A DNA stretch of 64,000 bases from Chryseobacterium gilvum (GCF_025628965.1 NZ_JAOTEN010000003.1:277064-341063), one strand, 5' to 3'. Shown: positions 9,362-19,589, counted from the stretch's first letter. Notes: generated by a model from the sequence alone, not told the origin. A program made the numbers and translations.

Positions 9362-10557
9362 CACTCTATTTTTTCCATAATCAAATGATAGGACTGATCT
9401 ACTGTATATTTACTCAGCAACAGCTTTTCCGCGCGTTCTCCGATTTCCTTTATATTGCTATTCAGTATCAATTTTATTTTCAGCTGCATTTCATCCTGAT
9501 TTCCTGCCATTACTTTATACCCGCAGTGTGCTTCTTCAATAACATCGCCAATATCTGTATTAGGATCTGTCGCTGCAATGACCGGCATTTTCATTTCCAG
9601 ATAGGATAGTAAACGGGAAGGAAAATTAGGAATCAAAAAGTTTTTATCTAAAAATATCAATCCTACATCACACGATGCCAAAAGCTGATCGTAATCTTCC
9701 TTCGGCAAACGCTGCAAAAGTTTTGCATTGGCAGGTTTCTTATTATTAAACCATTCCTGAATTTTCTGAAATTCTGTGCCGTCGCCTATTATCAAGAAAA
9801 ATACATCTTGAGTTTCAGTTGCCAGAATAGTTTCTAATAAAAAATCCAAACCTTGTGGTTTCCCCAGATTTCCTCCGTATACAAATACTTTTTTATCGGT
9901 CGGAACCTGATATTTTTTACGGATAGCTTTTTTCTGCAGGTCAGAATAATTAAAAACAACCGGTTCTATCGTATTGGGATTTACCTCAACTTTATTCTTA
10001 CTGATTTCCGGATTGTTTTGCAGTACAAAATCTACATTTGCCTGAGACATACAACCCACAGTATCTGAAATGTGATAAAGTTTTTTTTCTTTTTTTAAAA
10101 ACTGCTTATGTAAAAAACCGCCTTCTTTCAGCATTTTCATATCTACTGCATTCTGAGGGAAAATATCTTTTAAAAGAAGATACGATTTTGCATGGTCTCT
10201 CTTTTTAATATATTCAATGACTTTTGCAAAAGTAATCGGCGGTGTGGAATACAGCACAAGGTCAAACTTTTTACCGGTAAGATGTTTTTTTATAGCTGCA
10301 AGATATTGGTATTCAATGGCAATAGTACCGATTCCTTTCTCTATAATATTGGTTTTCTGAATATTTAATGTTTTTACCTGCAGTATTGAAACCCCTTTTT
10401 TCGTATTGAAATTAGTAGCAATCCCCTTCCGTCTTTCAACGGGTGATACAATGGTAACATCATGACCTTCGTTACGGAATTTACGCAACAGATCCTGATA
10501 AATACCCCGTTCTTCCACAGAGCTAATTTCAGCTAAAGTCAGAAAAAGCAAATTCAT
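9361..10557 (-). CDS. Glycosyltransferase family 4, WbuB-like
   Basis: 398 residues with two Rossmann domains (GT-B). The N-terminus [20 protein letters not shown] resembles WbuB-type transferases of FucNAc-containing O antigens. The donor-binding domain has [18 protein letters not shown] near 225 and a C-terminal [17 protein letters not shown] with the conserved Glu. It lies directly after the UDP-L-FucNAc cassette and next to the PglC-like gene, so transfer of L-FucNAc onto the priming sugar is a reasonable guess. The donor is inferred only. Confidence 0.8.
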   Translation of the reverse strand: MNLLFLTLAEISSVEERGIYQDLLRKFRNEGHDVTIVSPVERRKGIATNFNTKKGVSILQVKTLNIQKTNIIEKGIGTIAIEYQYLAAIKKHLTGKKFDLVLYSTPPITFAKVIEYIKKRDHAKSYLLLKDIFPQNAVDMKMLKEGGFLHKQFLKKEKKLYHISDTVGCMSQANVDFVLQNNPEISKNKVEVNPNTIEPVVFNYSDLQKKAIRKKYQVPTDKKVFVYGGNLGKPQGLDFLLETILATETQDVFFLIIGDGTEFQKIQEWFNNKKPANAKLLQRLPKEDYDQLLASCDVGLIFLDKNFLIPNFPSRLLSYLEMKMPVIAATDPNTDIGDVIEEAHCGYKVMAGNQDEMQLKIKLILNSNIKEIGERAEKLLLSKYTVDQSYHLIMEKIE

Positions 10558-10558
10558 T

Positions 10559-11698
10559 TTATATTTCTTCCGACCAGACAGTCCTTTTAATATAATCGGT
10601 ATATGAAATAATAATTCTCACCACTTTTTCAGACACATTCGGCATCGAATAATCAGAAACAGGCCTGAAATTTCTCTCCGATCCTGTTTTTTGCTGTAAA
10701 ACCTGCGTTAAACCTTGCAAAATGCGTTCGGGAGACAAACCTACCATCATTACACTTGCTTCTTCCATCGCTTCCGGTCTTTCGTGCGCCTGACGAATAT
10801 TTAATGCTCTGAAATTCAGTATTGAAGATTCTTCTGAGATGGTTCCTGAATCAGAAAGTACAGCATATGCTCTTTTCTGCAATGCATTATAATCATGGAA
10901 TCCTAAAGGTTTCAGAAACTGAATTTCGGGACGCATCTCGATCTGCATTTTATCAATCATATTCTGGGTACGCGGATGCGTAGAAACAATAATCGGATAT
11001 TGATATTTTTCTGCAATGGCATTGAGAGAAGTCATTAATCCTCTGAAATTTTTCTCAGAATTGATATTTTCTTCGCGGTGAGAAGATACGACGAAGAACT
11101 TTCCTTCTTCAAGATTTAATTTTTTAAGAACATCGGAAGCGTCAATCTGAGGCAAATAATGATTCAGAACCTCAAACATCGGAGAACCCGTTTTAATGAT
11201 TCTGTCTGCAGGAAGCCCTTCTCTTAGAAGATATTCTCTTGCAATATCCGAGTACGTTAAATTAATATCTGAAGTATGATCTACGATTTTACGATTGGTT
11301 TCTTCCGGAACTCTCTGGTCAAAACACCTGTTTCCTGCTTCCATGTGGAAAATAGGAATATGTCTTTTCTTTGCAGGAATGGCGCACAAACAAGAGTTGG
11401 TATCTCCTAAAACCAAAAATGCATCAGGCTTTAATTCTTCTAATAACGGATCAATTTTAATTAAAATATTCCCTACTGTTTCTGTAGCTGTTTTTCCGGC
11501 AGCTTCCAGGAAATAATCTGGTTTACGAAGTCCTAAATCTTCAAAAAAAATCTGGTTTAATTCGTAATCATAGTTTTGTCCTGTGTGAACAATGATATGT
11601 TCTACAGCTTCGGAAGCATCTAAAGCATCTAACACGCGTGATAATCTGATGATTTCTGGCCGTGTTCCCACAACCGTCATAACTTTAAGTTTTTTCAT
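10559..11698 (-). CDS. capG: UDP-L-FucNAc-forming 2-epimerase (CapG/FnlC; WecB-like fold)
   Basis: About 379 residues of the non-hydrolysing UDP-GlcNAc 2-epimerase family. It begins MKKLKVMTVVGTRPEIIRLS and has HTGQNYDYELNQIFF, FHMEAGNRCFDQRVPEE and LSDSGTISEES. The exact N-terminus and its place after CapE and CapF point to CapG/FnlC. That enzyme epimerises UDP-2-acetamido-2,6-dideoxy-L-talose to UDP-L-FucNAc. A start at 11719 would add seven residues; ATG 11698 fits the family better. Confidence 0.88.
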   Translation of the reverse strand: MKKLKVMTVVGTRPEIIRLSRVLDALDASEAVEHIIVHTGQNYDYELNQIFFEDLGLRKPDYFLEAAGKTATETVGNILIKIDPLLEELKPDAFLVLGDTNSCLCAIPAKKRHIPIFHMEAGNRCFDQRVPEETNRKIVDHTSDINLTYSDIAREYLLREGLPADRIIKTGSPMFEVLNHYLPQIDASDVLKKLNLEEGKFFVVSSHREENINSEKNFRGLMTSLNAIAEKYQYPIIVSTHPRTQNMIDKMQIEMRPEIQFLKPLGFHDYNALQKRAYAVLSDSGTISEESSILNFRALNIRQAHERPEAMEEASVMMVGLSPERILQGLTQVLQQKTGSERNFRPVSDYSMPNVSEKVVRIIISYTDYIKRTVWSEEI

Positions 11699-11763
11699 TG
11701 TATGGTTTTGCTCCTGCATTTCAGCGATCGGCTTGTATAGCAGTGTTTAAGGTTATTATTTAA

Positions 11764-12882
11764 CTAAACTTCCAGAAAATAAGTATCTGAATCTTCAGGA
11801 TTAAAAGCTTCATTAATCCAGAAGATCGTATACAATTCTTCTTCTCCTATATTTTTAATATTATGGGTGTACCAAATCGGCATATCTACATAAGCAGGCT
11901 CATTTCCGTCAAGATAAAAATCTAAGACTTCATCGGTATCTATTTTTCTCAACTGAATCAAAGCTTTGCCTTTTATTACGGCAAAACGCTCAATTTTTCT
12001 CGTGTGGTAATGATTTCCCCTTGTGATATCCGGAACTGTAGTTGAAAAAGAACACTGCCCGCCAATTCCTAGTCTGATTACTTCTACAAAAGCGCCTCTC
12101 GGATCTTTATGTTGGGTAAATTTTACGGGAAAATGGCTTTTATAATCAATATACGAACGATAGGTATTGAATAGGTTATGTTCAAAAGAATCATTGATTA
12201 CAGGAATTTCCCCACCATCAAAATATTTGGTTTTATAATCATTGAGTAAAGCTAAAACCTCGGAAACCTTTTTGGTTGCGGTAGGTTCTATGGAAAACTC
12301 AGCTTTACTGTTGCCTTCTCTGATTTCTCTGATAATCATATCAACCAATTCCTGCACATAAATCAATTTCACCTCCCCATCATTGGCAATCGTCGGAGTT
12401 TCTCCGTGTGTTAACTGATAGCAAAATGTAGCAACGAAAGAATTGTAGAAAGGTTTCCCGAAAGCACCGAATACATTTGGAATGATCAATCCTGTAATTT
12501 TACCTCCATTTTCTCCGGCCCAGTTAGCAAGAGCTTCCCTGCCTTCTTTTTTGGATCTTCCATATAGATTGTCTTTTTCTTCCTGAGTGGAAGAGGAAAT
12601 CATCACGTGTGCTTTTGAATCGGTTCTTTTTAAAGAATCAACCAATTTTTGAGCTAAACCTACATTGGTCTCATAGATAAACTGCTCGCTTTCATGGCGG
12701 TTCATGGCTGCAAGATGTACAATAACATCACATTCTGCAATAAACTGATCCAGCTGATTCTGATTTTCAAAATAGTCTTTATTGAAATCAACTCTCTGAA
12801 ATTCTTCAGGAAATAAACCTAACGTATTGTACAAATGTCTTCCGACAAAACCATTCTGACCGGTGATTCCGATTTTTTTCAT
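11764..12882 (-). CDS. capF: CapF/FnlB bifunctional SDR-cupin reductase of UDP-L-FucNAc synthesis
   Basis: About 372 residues, the CapF length. The N-terminal SDR domain starts MKKIGITGQNGFVGRHLYN. A C-terminal cupin from about 245 contains DPRGAFVEVIR and the metal-binding GNHYHTRKIERFAVIKGKA. CapF reduces UDP-4-keto-6-deoxy sugar to UDP-2-acetamido-2,6-dideoxy-L-talose with NADPH, and the cupin assists the 3-epimerisation. I chose ATG 12882 over 12924 because the Rossmann motif starts there. It lies between a small cupin gene and capG. Confidence 0.9.
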   Translation of the reverse strand: MKKIGITGQNGFVGRHLYNTLGLFPEEFQRVDFNKDYFENQNQLDQFIAECDVIVHLAAMNRHESEQFIYETNVGLAQKLVDSLKRTDSKAHVMISSSTQEEKDNLYGRSKKEGREALANWAGENGGKITGLIIPNVFGAFGKPFYNSFVATFCYQLTHGETPTIANDGEVKLIYVQELVDMIIREIREGNSKAEFSIEPTATKKVSEVLALLNDYKTKYFDGGEIPVINDSFEHNLFNTYRSYIDYKSHFPVKFTQHKDPRGAFVEVIRLGIGGQCSFSTTVPDITRGNHYHTRKIERFAVIKGKALIQLRKIDTDEVLDFYLDGNEPAYVDMPIWYTHNIKNIGEEELYTIFWINEAFNPEDSDTYFLEV

Positions 12883-12924
12883 CTTTATTCGCTTTTGCTG
12901 ACTTTCGGCGCAACCGATTATCAA

Positions 12925-13338
12925 TTATTGTATCGTTTTAAAATAGTCTAAACTGTATCTGTATTCATCATTGATTTCTCCCAGACTATAATCTGCTAAA
13001 ACCAACAGCTTGCTGTTTTCTTCTTTTGCCTGAATGGCCGTGATGCAGCCAGAAGGAATGTGCAAATAGGTCAATACATCATCTTTTAACAGATATTTCT
13101 GAATGGTTACCTTTCTGGAAGGATATATAAAATCATCCACAATGATCACTGAAATTTCAAAGCTTCCTTTCATACACGCAAACCAGCGCTGTTCTATCTT
13201 ATGGCCCTGCCAACCACGAATAAAATCTGTAGAATGATTTTCTATGGTATAGATTCTTTTAATCTGTGAGAGATCAAAATCATTATTGTAGGTAATGATG
13301 CCTCTTTCATCCTGATGACTTTTTCCTTCCAGTAACAT
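12925..13338 (-). CDS. Small RmlC-like cupin (sugar epimerase-like), function not assigned
   Basis: 137 residues forming a single cupin domain: HQDERGIITYNNDFDLSQIK, then GWQGHKIEQRWFACMKGSFE and a distal YLHIPSGCITAIQA. It resembles WxcM-like and dTDP-4-keto-sugar 3,5-epimerase cupins. Only part of the usual catalytic set is visible (His in GHKIEQRW). It sits inside the UDP-L-FucNAc cassette, 12 bases after capE, yet CapE, CapF and CapG suffice for that sugar. It may alter the epimerisation balance or act on another intermediate. Confidence 0.7.
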   Translation of the reverse strand: MLLEGKSHQDERGIITYNNDFDLSQIKRIYTIENHSTDFIRGWQGHKIEQRWFACMKGSFEISVIIVDDFIYPSRKVTIQKYLLKDDVLTYLHIPSGCITAIQAKEENSKLLVLADYSLGEINDEYRYSLDYFKTIQ

Positions 13339-13350
13339 GCTTCTATCAGA

Positions 13351-14382
13351 TTAAGGATATTGCATTACATCTTCTCCGAATACCTCTTTACGGATCAGCG
13401 GTAATGTAGAAATCAGTTTTTTCAAGCCTTCTACACCCTGCTGTTCTGTATTATGAGAATGATAGTCTTCAATATGCGCTACTTCTTCTTCCCCTTCGGA
13501 AAAATACTGTGCATAGTTCAGGTCACGGTTATCTGCAGGAACACGGTAAAAATCTCCCATATCTTCCGCTTTAGCCATCTCTTCACGTGTACATAAGGTT
13601 TCGTACAGTTTTTCACCATGACGGGTTCCTATAACTTTTACAGGGACTTCTTTCCCGGTAAGCTCAATTAAGGCTTTTGCCAAGTCACCAATTGTTCCTG
13701 CAGGAGCTTTATTTACAAATAAATCTCCGGGATTTGCATGTTCAAAAGCAAACAGAACCAAGTCTACGGCATCTTCCAATGACATAAAAAAACGTGACAT
13801 ATTCGGATCGGTAATCGTGATAGGTTCTCCTTTCTGAATCTGATTTAAAAATAAAGGAATTACAGAACCTCTTGACGCCATCACATTCCCGTAACGCGTA
13901 AGGCAAACTACTGTTTCCGTTGTATTTCTGGATTCTGCTACGGCTACTTTTTCCATCATCGCTTTGGAAATTCCCATCGCGTTGATAGGATAGGCTGCTT
14001 TATCGGTAGATAGACAGATCACTTTCTGCACTTTATTAGCCGTAGCGGCACGAATTACATTCTGCGTACCTTCAACATTGGTTTTAACAGCCTGCATCGG
14101 GAAAAATTCACATGAAGGGACCTGTTTTAAAGCTGCGGCATGAAAAATATAATCTACCCCTCTTGTTGCCGGTTCTACACTTGAAAAATCTCTTACATCA
14201 CCGATATAATATTTTATTTTATCGTTTTTGTACAAATTTCTCATATCGTCCTGCTTCTTTTCGTCACGGGAAAAAATACGGATCTCTTTAAAATGATCAG
14301 TATGCAAAAATCTGTTTAATACGGCTGTTCCGAATGAGCCTGTACCTCCTGTTATAAGAAGTGTTTTATTTTGAATTTTCAT
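13351..14382 (-). CDS. capE: UDP-GlcNAc 4,6-dehydratase/5-epimerase CapE (FnlA)
   Basis: 343 residues of the SDR extended family. It has the NAD motif TGGTGSFGTAVLNRF near 11 and FHAAALKQVPSCEFFP near 80. The catalytic region is STDKAAYPINAMGISKAMMEK near 125, where Met-Lys replaces the usual Tyr-Lys as in CapE. It makes UDP-2-acetamido-2,6-dideoxy-L-arabino-4-hexulose, the first step to UDP-L-FucNAc. Its start overlaps the end of the upstream glycosyltransferase by 17 bases. Confidence 0.92.
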   Translation of the reverse strand: MKIQNKTLLITGGTGSFGTAVLNRFLHTDHFKEIRIFSRDEKKQDDMRNLYKNDKIKYYIGDVRDFSSVEPATRGVDYIFHAAALKQVPSCEFFPMQAVKTNVEGTQNVIRAATANKVQKVICLSTDKAAYPINAMGISKAMMEKVAVAESRNTTETVVCLTRYGNVMASRGSVIPLFLNQIQKGEPITITDPNMSRFFMSLEDAVDLVLFAFEHANPGDLFVNKAPAGTIGDLAKALIELTGKEVPVKVIGTRHGEKLYETLCTREEMAKAEDMGDFYRVPADNRDLNYAQYFSEGEEEVAHIEDYHSHNTEQQGVEGLKKLISTLPLIRKEVFGEDVMQYP

Positions 14383-15496
14383 AATTTTTAATCAGTTTAT
14401 TTATAATATTGAGATACTTATTCGTTCTATCCATGCTTGAGCCAAAACGTTTTAAATTTTCTGTTCCTTTACTTACCAAATTATTCCTGAGATGATCGTT
14501 ATTCATTAATGAATGAATAGCAACTGCGTATGACTCAGCATTTGTAGGTTCACAAAAATAAGCAGAATCTCTGCAAATATCACGAGAAAATCCTAAATCT
14601 GATGCTACAATCGGTTTTTTCATCCGCATAGCTTCTAAATAGGTTGCCGAGAAAACCTCTAATAACGTAGGAATAAACACAATATCACTATGCATATATA
14701 ATGACGGAATTTTTTCTAATTCTACTTTTCCCAAGTATTCTATATTTTCATTAATTGCTTCAGGAAAATTCAGATCTTCTTTTTGAAGGGTAATGAGAAA
14801 TTTAAAATCTTTTGATTTCAGCTTATTCCTGAGGATTTCAATAAGCTCAGGAAGGATCTGCATATTTTTGTGCGGATAATTGGCCGTTAAAAATAAAATA
14901 TTGCAGGATGATGAGGGCAGACTTTCAAAATCAACCCAACATTCCGGTTTTAAAAAAATTTCATTCAGTGTATTTCCTACTGTAAAACTATCTTTTTTGA
15001 AGCGTTCTCTTTCCGTAAAGATTCTTCTTGCATTTTCTGTTTCAAAAACCAATGCATCAGAATATTTTTTGAAGCTGTAGATCTTTATTACCGACAGAAT
15101 TCTATAGTAGAGATTTTCTTTGAATGAAGTAAGTTTGAAAAACGGAGAATCCGGATAAATAATAAAGGGAATGGCAAAACCTACCAGTTTTGGAAATCTA
15201 CTTTTATGATATGAAGGCCCGAAAAGGGTAAAAATACAGTCTGGTGCAATGGCGTTTTCGATTCTTTTTACACTTTTGATTCTTTTTGTTTTAGAATTTT
15301 CTTCAGTTTTGTTCAGGTTATAGAAAGTAAAATTATCCGGAAAGATCTCATCTCCAATAATATTGGCGCAATTGACAGACTGGATCACGTGAAATTCATC
15401 CGAGAGATTACTTTTCTTTAAATCTCTTAAAAATGATGCGGCCACCTGTAAGCCGCCTCCTGCGAAAAGATTAGAATTATCTATAATCAATTTCAT
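14366..15496 (-). CDS. Glycosyltransferase family 4
   Basis: 376 residues, GT-B fold. It begins MKLIIDNSNLFAGGGLQVAA, a glycine-rich N-terminal loop. The C-terminal half has ILFLTANYPHKNMQILPEL and the E-x7-E style FIPTLLEVFSATYLEAMRMK followed by KPIVASDLGFSRDI. It is a retaining transferase of the locus A repeat unit; donor unknown. The start overlaps the upstream stop as ATGA. Confidence 0.82.
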   Translation of the reverse strand: MKLIIDNSNLFAGGGLQVAASFLRDLKKSNLSDEFHVIQSVNCANIIGDEIFPDNFTFYNLNKTEENSKTKRIKSVKRIENAIAPDCIFTLFGPSYHKSRFPKLVGFAIPFIIYPDSPFFKLTSFKENLYYRILSVIKIYSFKKYSDALVFETENARRIFTERERFKKDSFTVGNTLNEIFLKPECWVDFESLPSSSCNILFLTANYPHKNMQILPELIEILRNKLKSKDFKFLITLQKEDLNFPEAINENIEYLGKVELEKIPSLYMHSDIVFIPTLLEVFSATYLEAMRMKKPIVASDLGFSRDICRDSAYFCEPTNAESYAVAIHSLMNNDHLRNNLVSKGTENLKRFGSSMDRTNKYLNIINKLIKNYENSK

Positions 15497-16629
15497 TTTT
15501 TTATTTTTTGTAAAAATGAGATTAGATTTTCAGCTGCTTTTTTTCTTGTAAATGATGCTGAAGCAATTCTGAAAGATTGTTCACCCATTTCCTCTAACTG
15601 AGCTCTACTTGTTTCTGCAACAGTATTAATACTTTTCGTCAGATGTTCCTGAGTGATTTCGCTGATAATCCAGCCATTTTCATTGTTGGGAATCAATTCC
15701 TTTGAATTCCCTGCTTTTGAAGAAATGAGAAGTGCTTTTTTTAGAAATGCAGCTTCTATGGGGCTTAAAGGATTCGGGTCAGACTTGGTAGGAAGTGCAA
15801 ATACATCTGCTGCAACCAGATATTCTCTCACCTCTTTTGCTTCAAGCTGACCGGTAAGCATATAATGATCTGAAAGCCGGTCTTCTTTTATTTTCTGCTG
15901 TAATGTTTCGTAGAACTCTCCGGTTCCAATCTGTACGACATACAGGTTTTCAATATTGGATTTTTTGAAAGCTTCGTAAAACTCTAAAACCCCTTTTCGC
16001 TGATCTAATGATGAGACCAAAACAATAATAGTTTTATCTGAAGGCAGGTTTTTTCTGTTTCTGCTCTCTGCTTTGGAATCACTCTCAGAAAGTGAGAAAA
16101 ATTCTTCATCTACCGTATTGGGTAAAAAATCTGCAATAGCATCTGTATTATAGTGATGAATATATTCTTTTGATTTTAAATTGGGAACTACAAAATAATC
16201 AATGTTGCGTAATATTTTTTTTCTTAAATAATCCACGTATTGATTAGAGCGTACCTGTGCGTCAATATGTCCTTCACTCCAGAATAAAACAGGGATGTTT
16301 ATGTTCTTTTTATTAAGAAGAACATTGATTGTTGCGGGAGCATTCCAGCTTCCTGCAAGCAATACCCAATCGGGCTTAAGCTTTTTCAGGCAGGAAATAA
16401 GCCCAAAATTAATATGAGGATAAAAGCCTTTAAATTCCGGATGAAAACCTTTTAAAAAAGTATAAGGGTAGGTATTTTCATCGGGATTAAATTTCCAATG
16501 TCTTCCGGTTTCTGTTTTTGCACAATAAATAACATGAAGGGAATCGCCCTTTTTCAACAATTCCTGATTCAGGATATTAAAAAAAGCGGTTCTATACGGC
16601 GTTGGTATGTTGGTTACTATTGCTAACAT
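15493..16629 (-). CDS. Glycosyltransferase family 4
   Basis: 378 residues, GT-B. The N-terminus LAIVTNIPTPYRTAFFNILN is common in capsule GT4 enzymes. The donor domain has VLVSSLDQRKGVLEFYEAF near 205 and FALPTKSDPNPLSPIEAAF near 295, carrying the conserved Glu. It overlaps the polymerase gene upstream by 38 bases and the next GT4 as ATGA, so it belongs to the same transcript. Donor and acceptor are not evident. Confidence 0.82.
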   Translation of the reverse strand: MLAIVTNIPTPYRTAFFNILNQELLKKGDSLHVIYCAKTETGRHWKFNPDENTYPYTFLKGFHPEFKGFYPHINFGLISCLKKLKPDWVLLAGSWNAPATINVLLNKKNINIPVLFWSEGHIDAQVRSNQYVDYLRKKILRNIDYFVVPNLKSKEYIHHYNTDAIADFLPNTVDEEFFSLSESDSKAESRNRKNLPSDKTIIVLVSSLDQRKGVLEFYEAFKKSNIENLYVVQIGTGEFYETLQQKIKEDRLSDHYMLTGQLEAKEVREYLVAADVFALPTKSDPNPLSPIEAAFLKKALLISSKAGNSKELIPNNENGWIISEITQEHLTKSINTVAETSRAQLEEMGEQSFRIASASFTRKKAAENLISFLQKIKK

Positions 16630-17848
16630 ATTGTTTTTTATAAAATAATTTTAGAGTAATGAGCAGAAAAACCAGTAAGGTAACATTCTGAGGCAAATAT
16701 CCCCGGGTAATTTCCTGAAACATTACCATTGCAATCAGTACAATGATTACACGGTCTCTGGGTACATTCAGATCTGTTTTTTTAGAAATATATCCCAGAA
16801 ATATTCCTAGTACAGTCATAAAAAATATGATCCCGAAAAGACCGAAGGCGATATAATATTCAATGACATTAGAAACGGCAGCTCCAGCATACCTTCCTTC
16901 TTTAGAATTAAATGAACTTTTAATGATATTCATCTGAGGAATTTCCGGCTTCTTATTTCCTTCAAAAAAAGTTGCCGGGATAATTCTTACCAAGATATGG
17001 ACAAACATAGATTCTCCGTAATCATACTCCACATTATTATTTCTCATATGATTGACGATCATCATTTCGGTTTTGTAATTATCAGTCTGATGCATAACCA
17101 ATTGATATGGAGACAATCCATTTTCTACTTTTGACTCAAAGGTTACATCACTGAATTCTAATGTTTTAAGCGCGGTTCTGTTTAAAGTAATAAAATTAAT
17201 TGCATATGAAATTGCCATCCCTATAAAAATCCATTTTATAATAGTTTTACCAGAAAGTTTATTGGTGATTACAAAATGATAAATAATGCCTATGATGAAC
17301 AATAATATTCTGTATCTGAACCCTAAGATCATATAACAAAGCAGGGATGCTGCCAAAAGGACCCACAGCCAAGGTTTGTTGAATTTTTTCTCATAAATTA
17401 AAATGATAAATGCTATGATAAGAGAATCTCCCAGAAAAACCAAATAATTGAAAAAACCTCCACCATAAACACCCTCACTTACATTCCGCCCGATCATTGA
17501 GACCAATGATAAAAAGAAGAGCCACATGTAGTATTTATAATTGGGATTTAAAACAAATTTTTTTCTTTTATCAGAAATTCTTTTTTTAGAAAACCTAAAA
17601 GCAAGACCATACCCTGTTAGCAAGCAGAAAATCCCGATAGAATATAAATCTAAAGTGTCATAAAATCCATCAAAAAAATTACCGCCAAGATGGGTATATT
17701 TATTAAGATTGACAGAATTCAAAGGCCCCAGAAAAAAACATATAAAATAAATAAGTAAAATAAATAAAATAAGAAAATGTTTGCGAAAATCTCTCGCAAC
17801 CATTAGAAGACCTAATAAAAATAAACTTCCTAATATATAAAACTCCAT
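16592..17848 (-). CDS. O-antigen/capsule repeat-unit polymerase (Wzy-like, locus A)
   Basis: About 418 residues with roughly 10-12 hydrophobic segments and one large polar loop (about 205-300, rich in charged residues). That layout is typical of Wzy/oligosaccharide repeat-unit polymerases. It is the only such protein in locus A and is surrounded by GT4 genes. The start is ATG 17848 or a GTG two codons earlier that overlaps the previous stop. The call rests on topology and context. Confidence 0.7.
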   Translation of the reverse strand: MEFYILGSLFLLGLLMVARDFRKHFLILFILLIYFICFFLGPLNSVNLNKYTHLGGNFFDGFYDTLDLYSIGIFCLLTGYGLAFRFSKKRISDKRKKFVLNPNYKYYMWLFFLSLVSMIGRNVSEGVYGGGFFNYLVFLGDSLIIAFIILIYEKKFNKPWLWVLLAASLLCYMILGFRYRILLFIIGIIYHFVITNKLSGKTIIKWIFIGMAISYAINFITLNRTALKTLEFSDVTFESKVENGLSPYQLVMHQTDNYKTEMMIVNHMRNNNVEYDYGESMFVHILVRIIPATFFEGNKKPEIPQMNIIKSSFNSKEGRYAGAAVSNVIEYYIAFGLFGIIFFMTVLGIFLGYISKKTDLNVPRDRVIIVLIAMVMFQEITRGYLPQNVTLLVFLLITLKLFYKKQYVSNSNQHTNAV

Positions 17849-17850
17849 TT

Positions 17851-19071
17851 TCACTTTTTATAATAAAGACTTTTAAGATCAGTAATTATTTGCGCCCTGA
17901 AAGTTTTCCAATTTAGCTTTTCAGAGGTTTGAAATCCTGCATCTCCTATTATTTGAACCCTTTCAGGATGATTAATCAGCATCTGTATTTTTTCTCTAAT
18001 TGCAGCATGGTTTCTTATGGGTATCAAAAATCCGTTTTCCCCATCAATAATAATATCTGCCGCAATTGTATTTTCTGATGCAATTACCGGAATTCCTGTA
18101 GCCATTGCCTCAAGAATCACCTGCCCGAAACCTTCTACCAGCGAAGGTAATACAAAACAATGAGAATTCTGTAAAATAGAAATCATCTCGTCATGCGGTA
18201 TGTTTTTATGTATGCTGACTTTTACCCTATACTTGCTGATCAGGTCCATATCAAAAATACCTCTACCAATAATATGAAGTTCTACATTCGGAAGGCCATC
18301 CAGCGCTTCCAGCAAATAGGTAATTCCTTTTCTCTGGTTTAAACTTCCTATAAAAACTACTTTAAAAACCGATCCATTTTCACGTATTTCTCTTTTTTCA
18401 TAAGGATAAAAAGAGGTATCAACTCCGTATGGAATGACTTTAATACGATCTTTTGAAACCCGTTCGTTTAGTAAAGATTTTGCAGTAACGCCGCTAGCGC
18501 AAATAATATGATCTGCCAGATGAATCTCTGTCGAAAGGTGTTCTAAAATTTCATCAGAAACCGAAAACTCATATTCCTGCAGTAATGATTTTCTGGAAAT
18601 GGGATTAATCTCCATTTCTTCCGTTAATATTTTTTTTACAAATGCAGTATGCGGATGAAACTGAAATAAAACCTTAGGATGTATCTTATTTCCTTCAAAG
18701 GCATATTTTGCATAGGTATTCATACTTAGAACCGGTATGCCATGCTTCACTGAAAGTTTTTTGGCAGCATTTCCCAATGCTTTGTCCTTATGTGTACTGT
18801 ATTTGATATTTCGGGTAAGAATATATAATATTTCGTAAAATATGGACAGGTAACTGATAAAAACCAATGTGCTGCTTAAACCCGGTTTGTATCTTTTTAA
18901 AAATTTGGACTGAATCGATTTTGGTAAAATTTTTATCAAATTACCTATAAGAATACTATCGTATGGTGCATAAAAATCTGTAACCAGAAACTTTAGGGCA
19001 TTTTCTTCAGCAAGCGCCAAAGCCACCTGATAATCGTCTCTTCTACCTGCATGCACTACGATATATTTCAT
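17851..19071 (-). CDS. Glycosyltransferase family 4
   Basis: About 406 residues. It has an N-terminal MKYIVVHAGRRDDYQVALAL, the donor domain FKVVFIGSLNQRKGITYLLE near 240, and the diagnostic HCFVLPSLVEGFGQVILEAM near 325 with both glutamates of the EGFG motif. It is a retaining GT-B enzyme building the locus A repeat unit. ATG 19071 overlaps the acetyltransferase stop (ATGA) and matches the family N-terminus; a frame starting at 19113 adds 14 atypical residues. Confidence 0.85.
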   Translation of the reverse strand: MKYIVVHAGRRDDYQVALALAEENALKFLVTDFYAPYDSILIGNLIKILPKSIQSKFLKRYKPGLSSTLVFISYLSIFYEILYILTRNIKYSTHKDKALGNAAKKLSVKHGIPVLSMNTYAKYAFEGNKIHPKVLFQFHPHTAFVKKILTEEMEINPISRKSLLQEYEFSVSDEILEHLSTEIHLADHIICASGVTAKSLLNERVSKDRIKVIPYGVDTSFYPYEKREIRENGSVFKVVFIGSLNQRKGITYLLEALDGLPNVELHIIGRGIFDMDLISKYRVKVSIHKNIPHDEMISILQNSHCFVLPSLVEGFGQVILEAMATGIPVIASENTIAADIIIDGENGFLIPIRNHAAIREKIQMLINHPERVQIIGDAGFQTSEKLNWKTFRAQIITDLKSLYYKK

Positions 19072-19580
19072 ATGGATCTTTTCTTTAAAAATTTCGCAGG
19101 AATACCACCCCAAATCTCGCCTTCTGGAATATCTTTTGTGACCACGGCTCCTGCAGCAACCACTGCGTGATCACCTACTTTCACACCCTGCAGGATAATA
19201 CAGTTCGCAGCCAGCCATACATGATTTCCAATTTCTGCTCTCCCTTTACTTTTCACAAAAGATTTGCTGTCATAAGTACTTGGATGAGTAGAATAATTAT
19301 CGGCATCGTGCTCTTCCAGACCAATTTTAACGCCTGGTGCAATGCTGCAGTAAGATCCTACGGTTGCGTGCTGAATATATGCATCGGTCATATAAGTATG
19401 TTCTCCAATAACCGCCTCATCCAGGACTACGGAATTTCCGAAAACCGAGCAATTTTTCAAAGCGGCTTTTTTAGAAACATATGATGATGTCACTACTCTC
19501 ACTCCTTTCATATTCCAAAAGAAGTAGCCTGTCATTTTTGACAGTGAATTGTATATATCAGACAGTAAAAATTTCATCAA
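19068..19580 (-). CDS. Hexapeptide-repeat O-acetyltransferase (CatB/WcaF-like)
   Basis: 170 residues of left-handed beta-helix: CSVFGNSVVLDEAVIGEHTY, VGSYCSIAPGVKIGLEEHDA with a putative catalytic His, and GAVVTKDIPEGEIWGGIPAK at the C-terminus. Such enzymes O-acetylate a sugar of the repeat unit using acetyl-CoA. It lies between two GT4 genes and is probably a glycan modifier rather than a nucleotide-sugar enzyme. Confidence 0.8.
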   Translation of the reverse strand: MMKFLLSDIYNSLSKMTGYFFWNMKGVRVVTSSYVSKKAALKNCSVFGNSVVLDEAVIGEHTYMTDAYIQHATVGSYCSIAPGVKIGLEEHDADNYSTHPSTYDSKSFVKSKGRAEIGNHVWLAANCIILQGVKVGDHAVVAAGAVVTKDIPEGEIWGGIPAKFLKKRSI

Positions 19581-19589
19581 ACAATTTAA

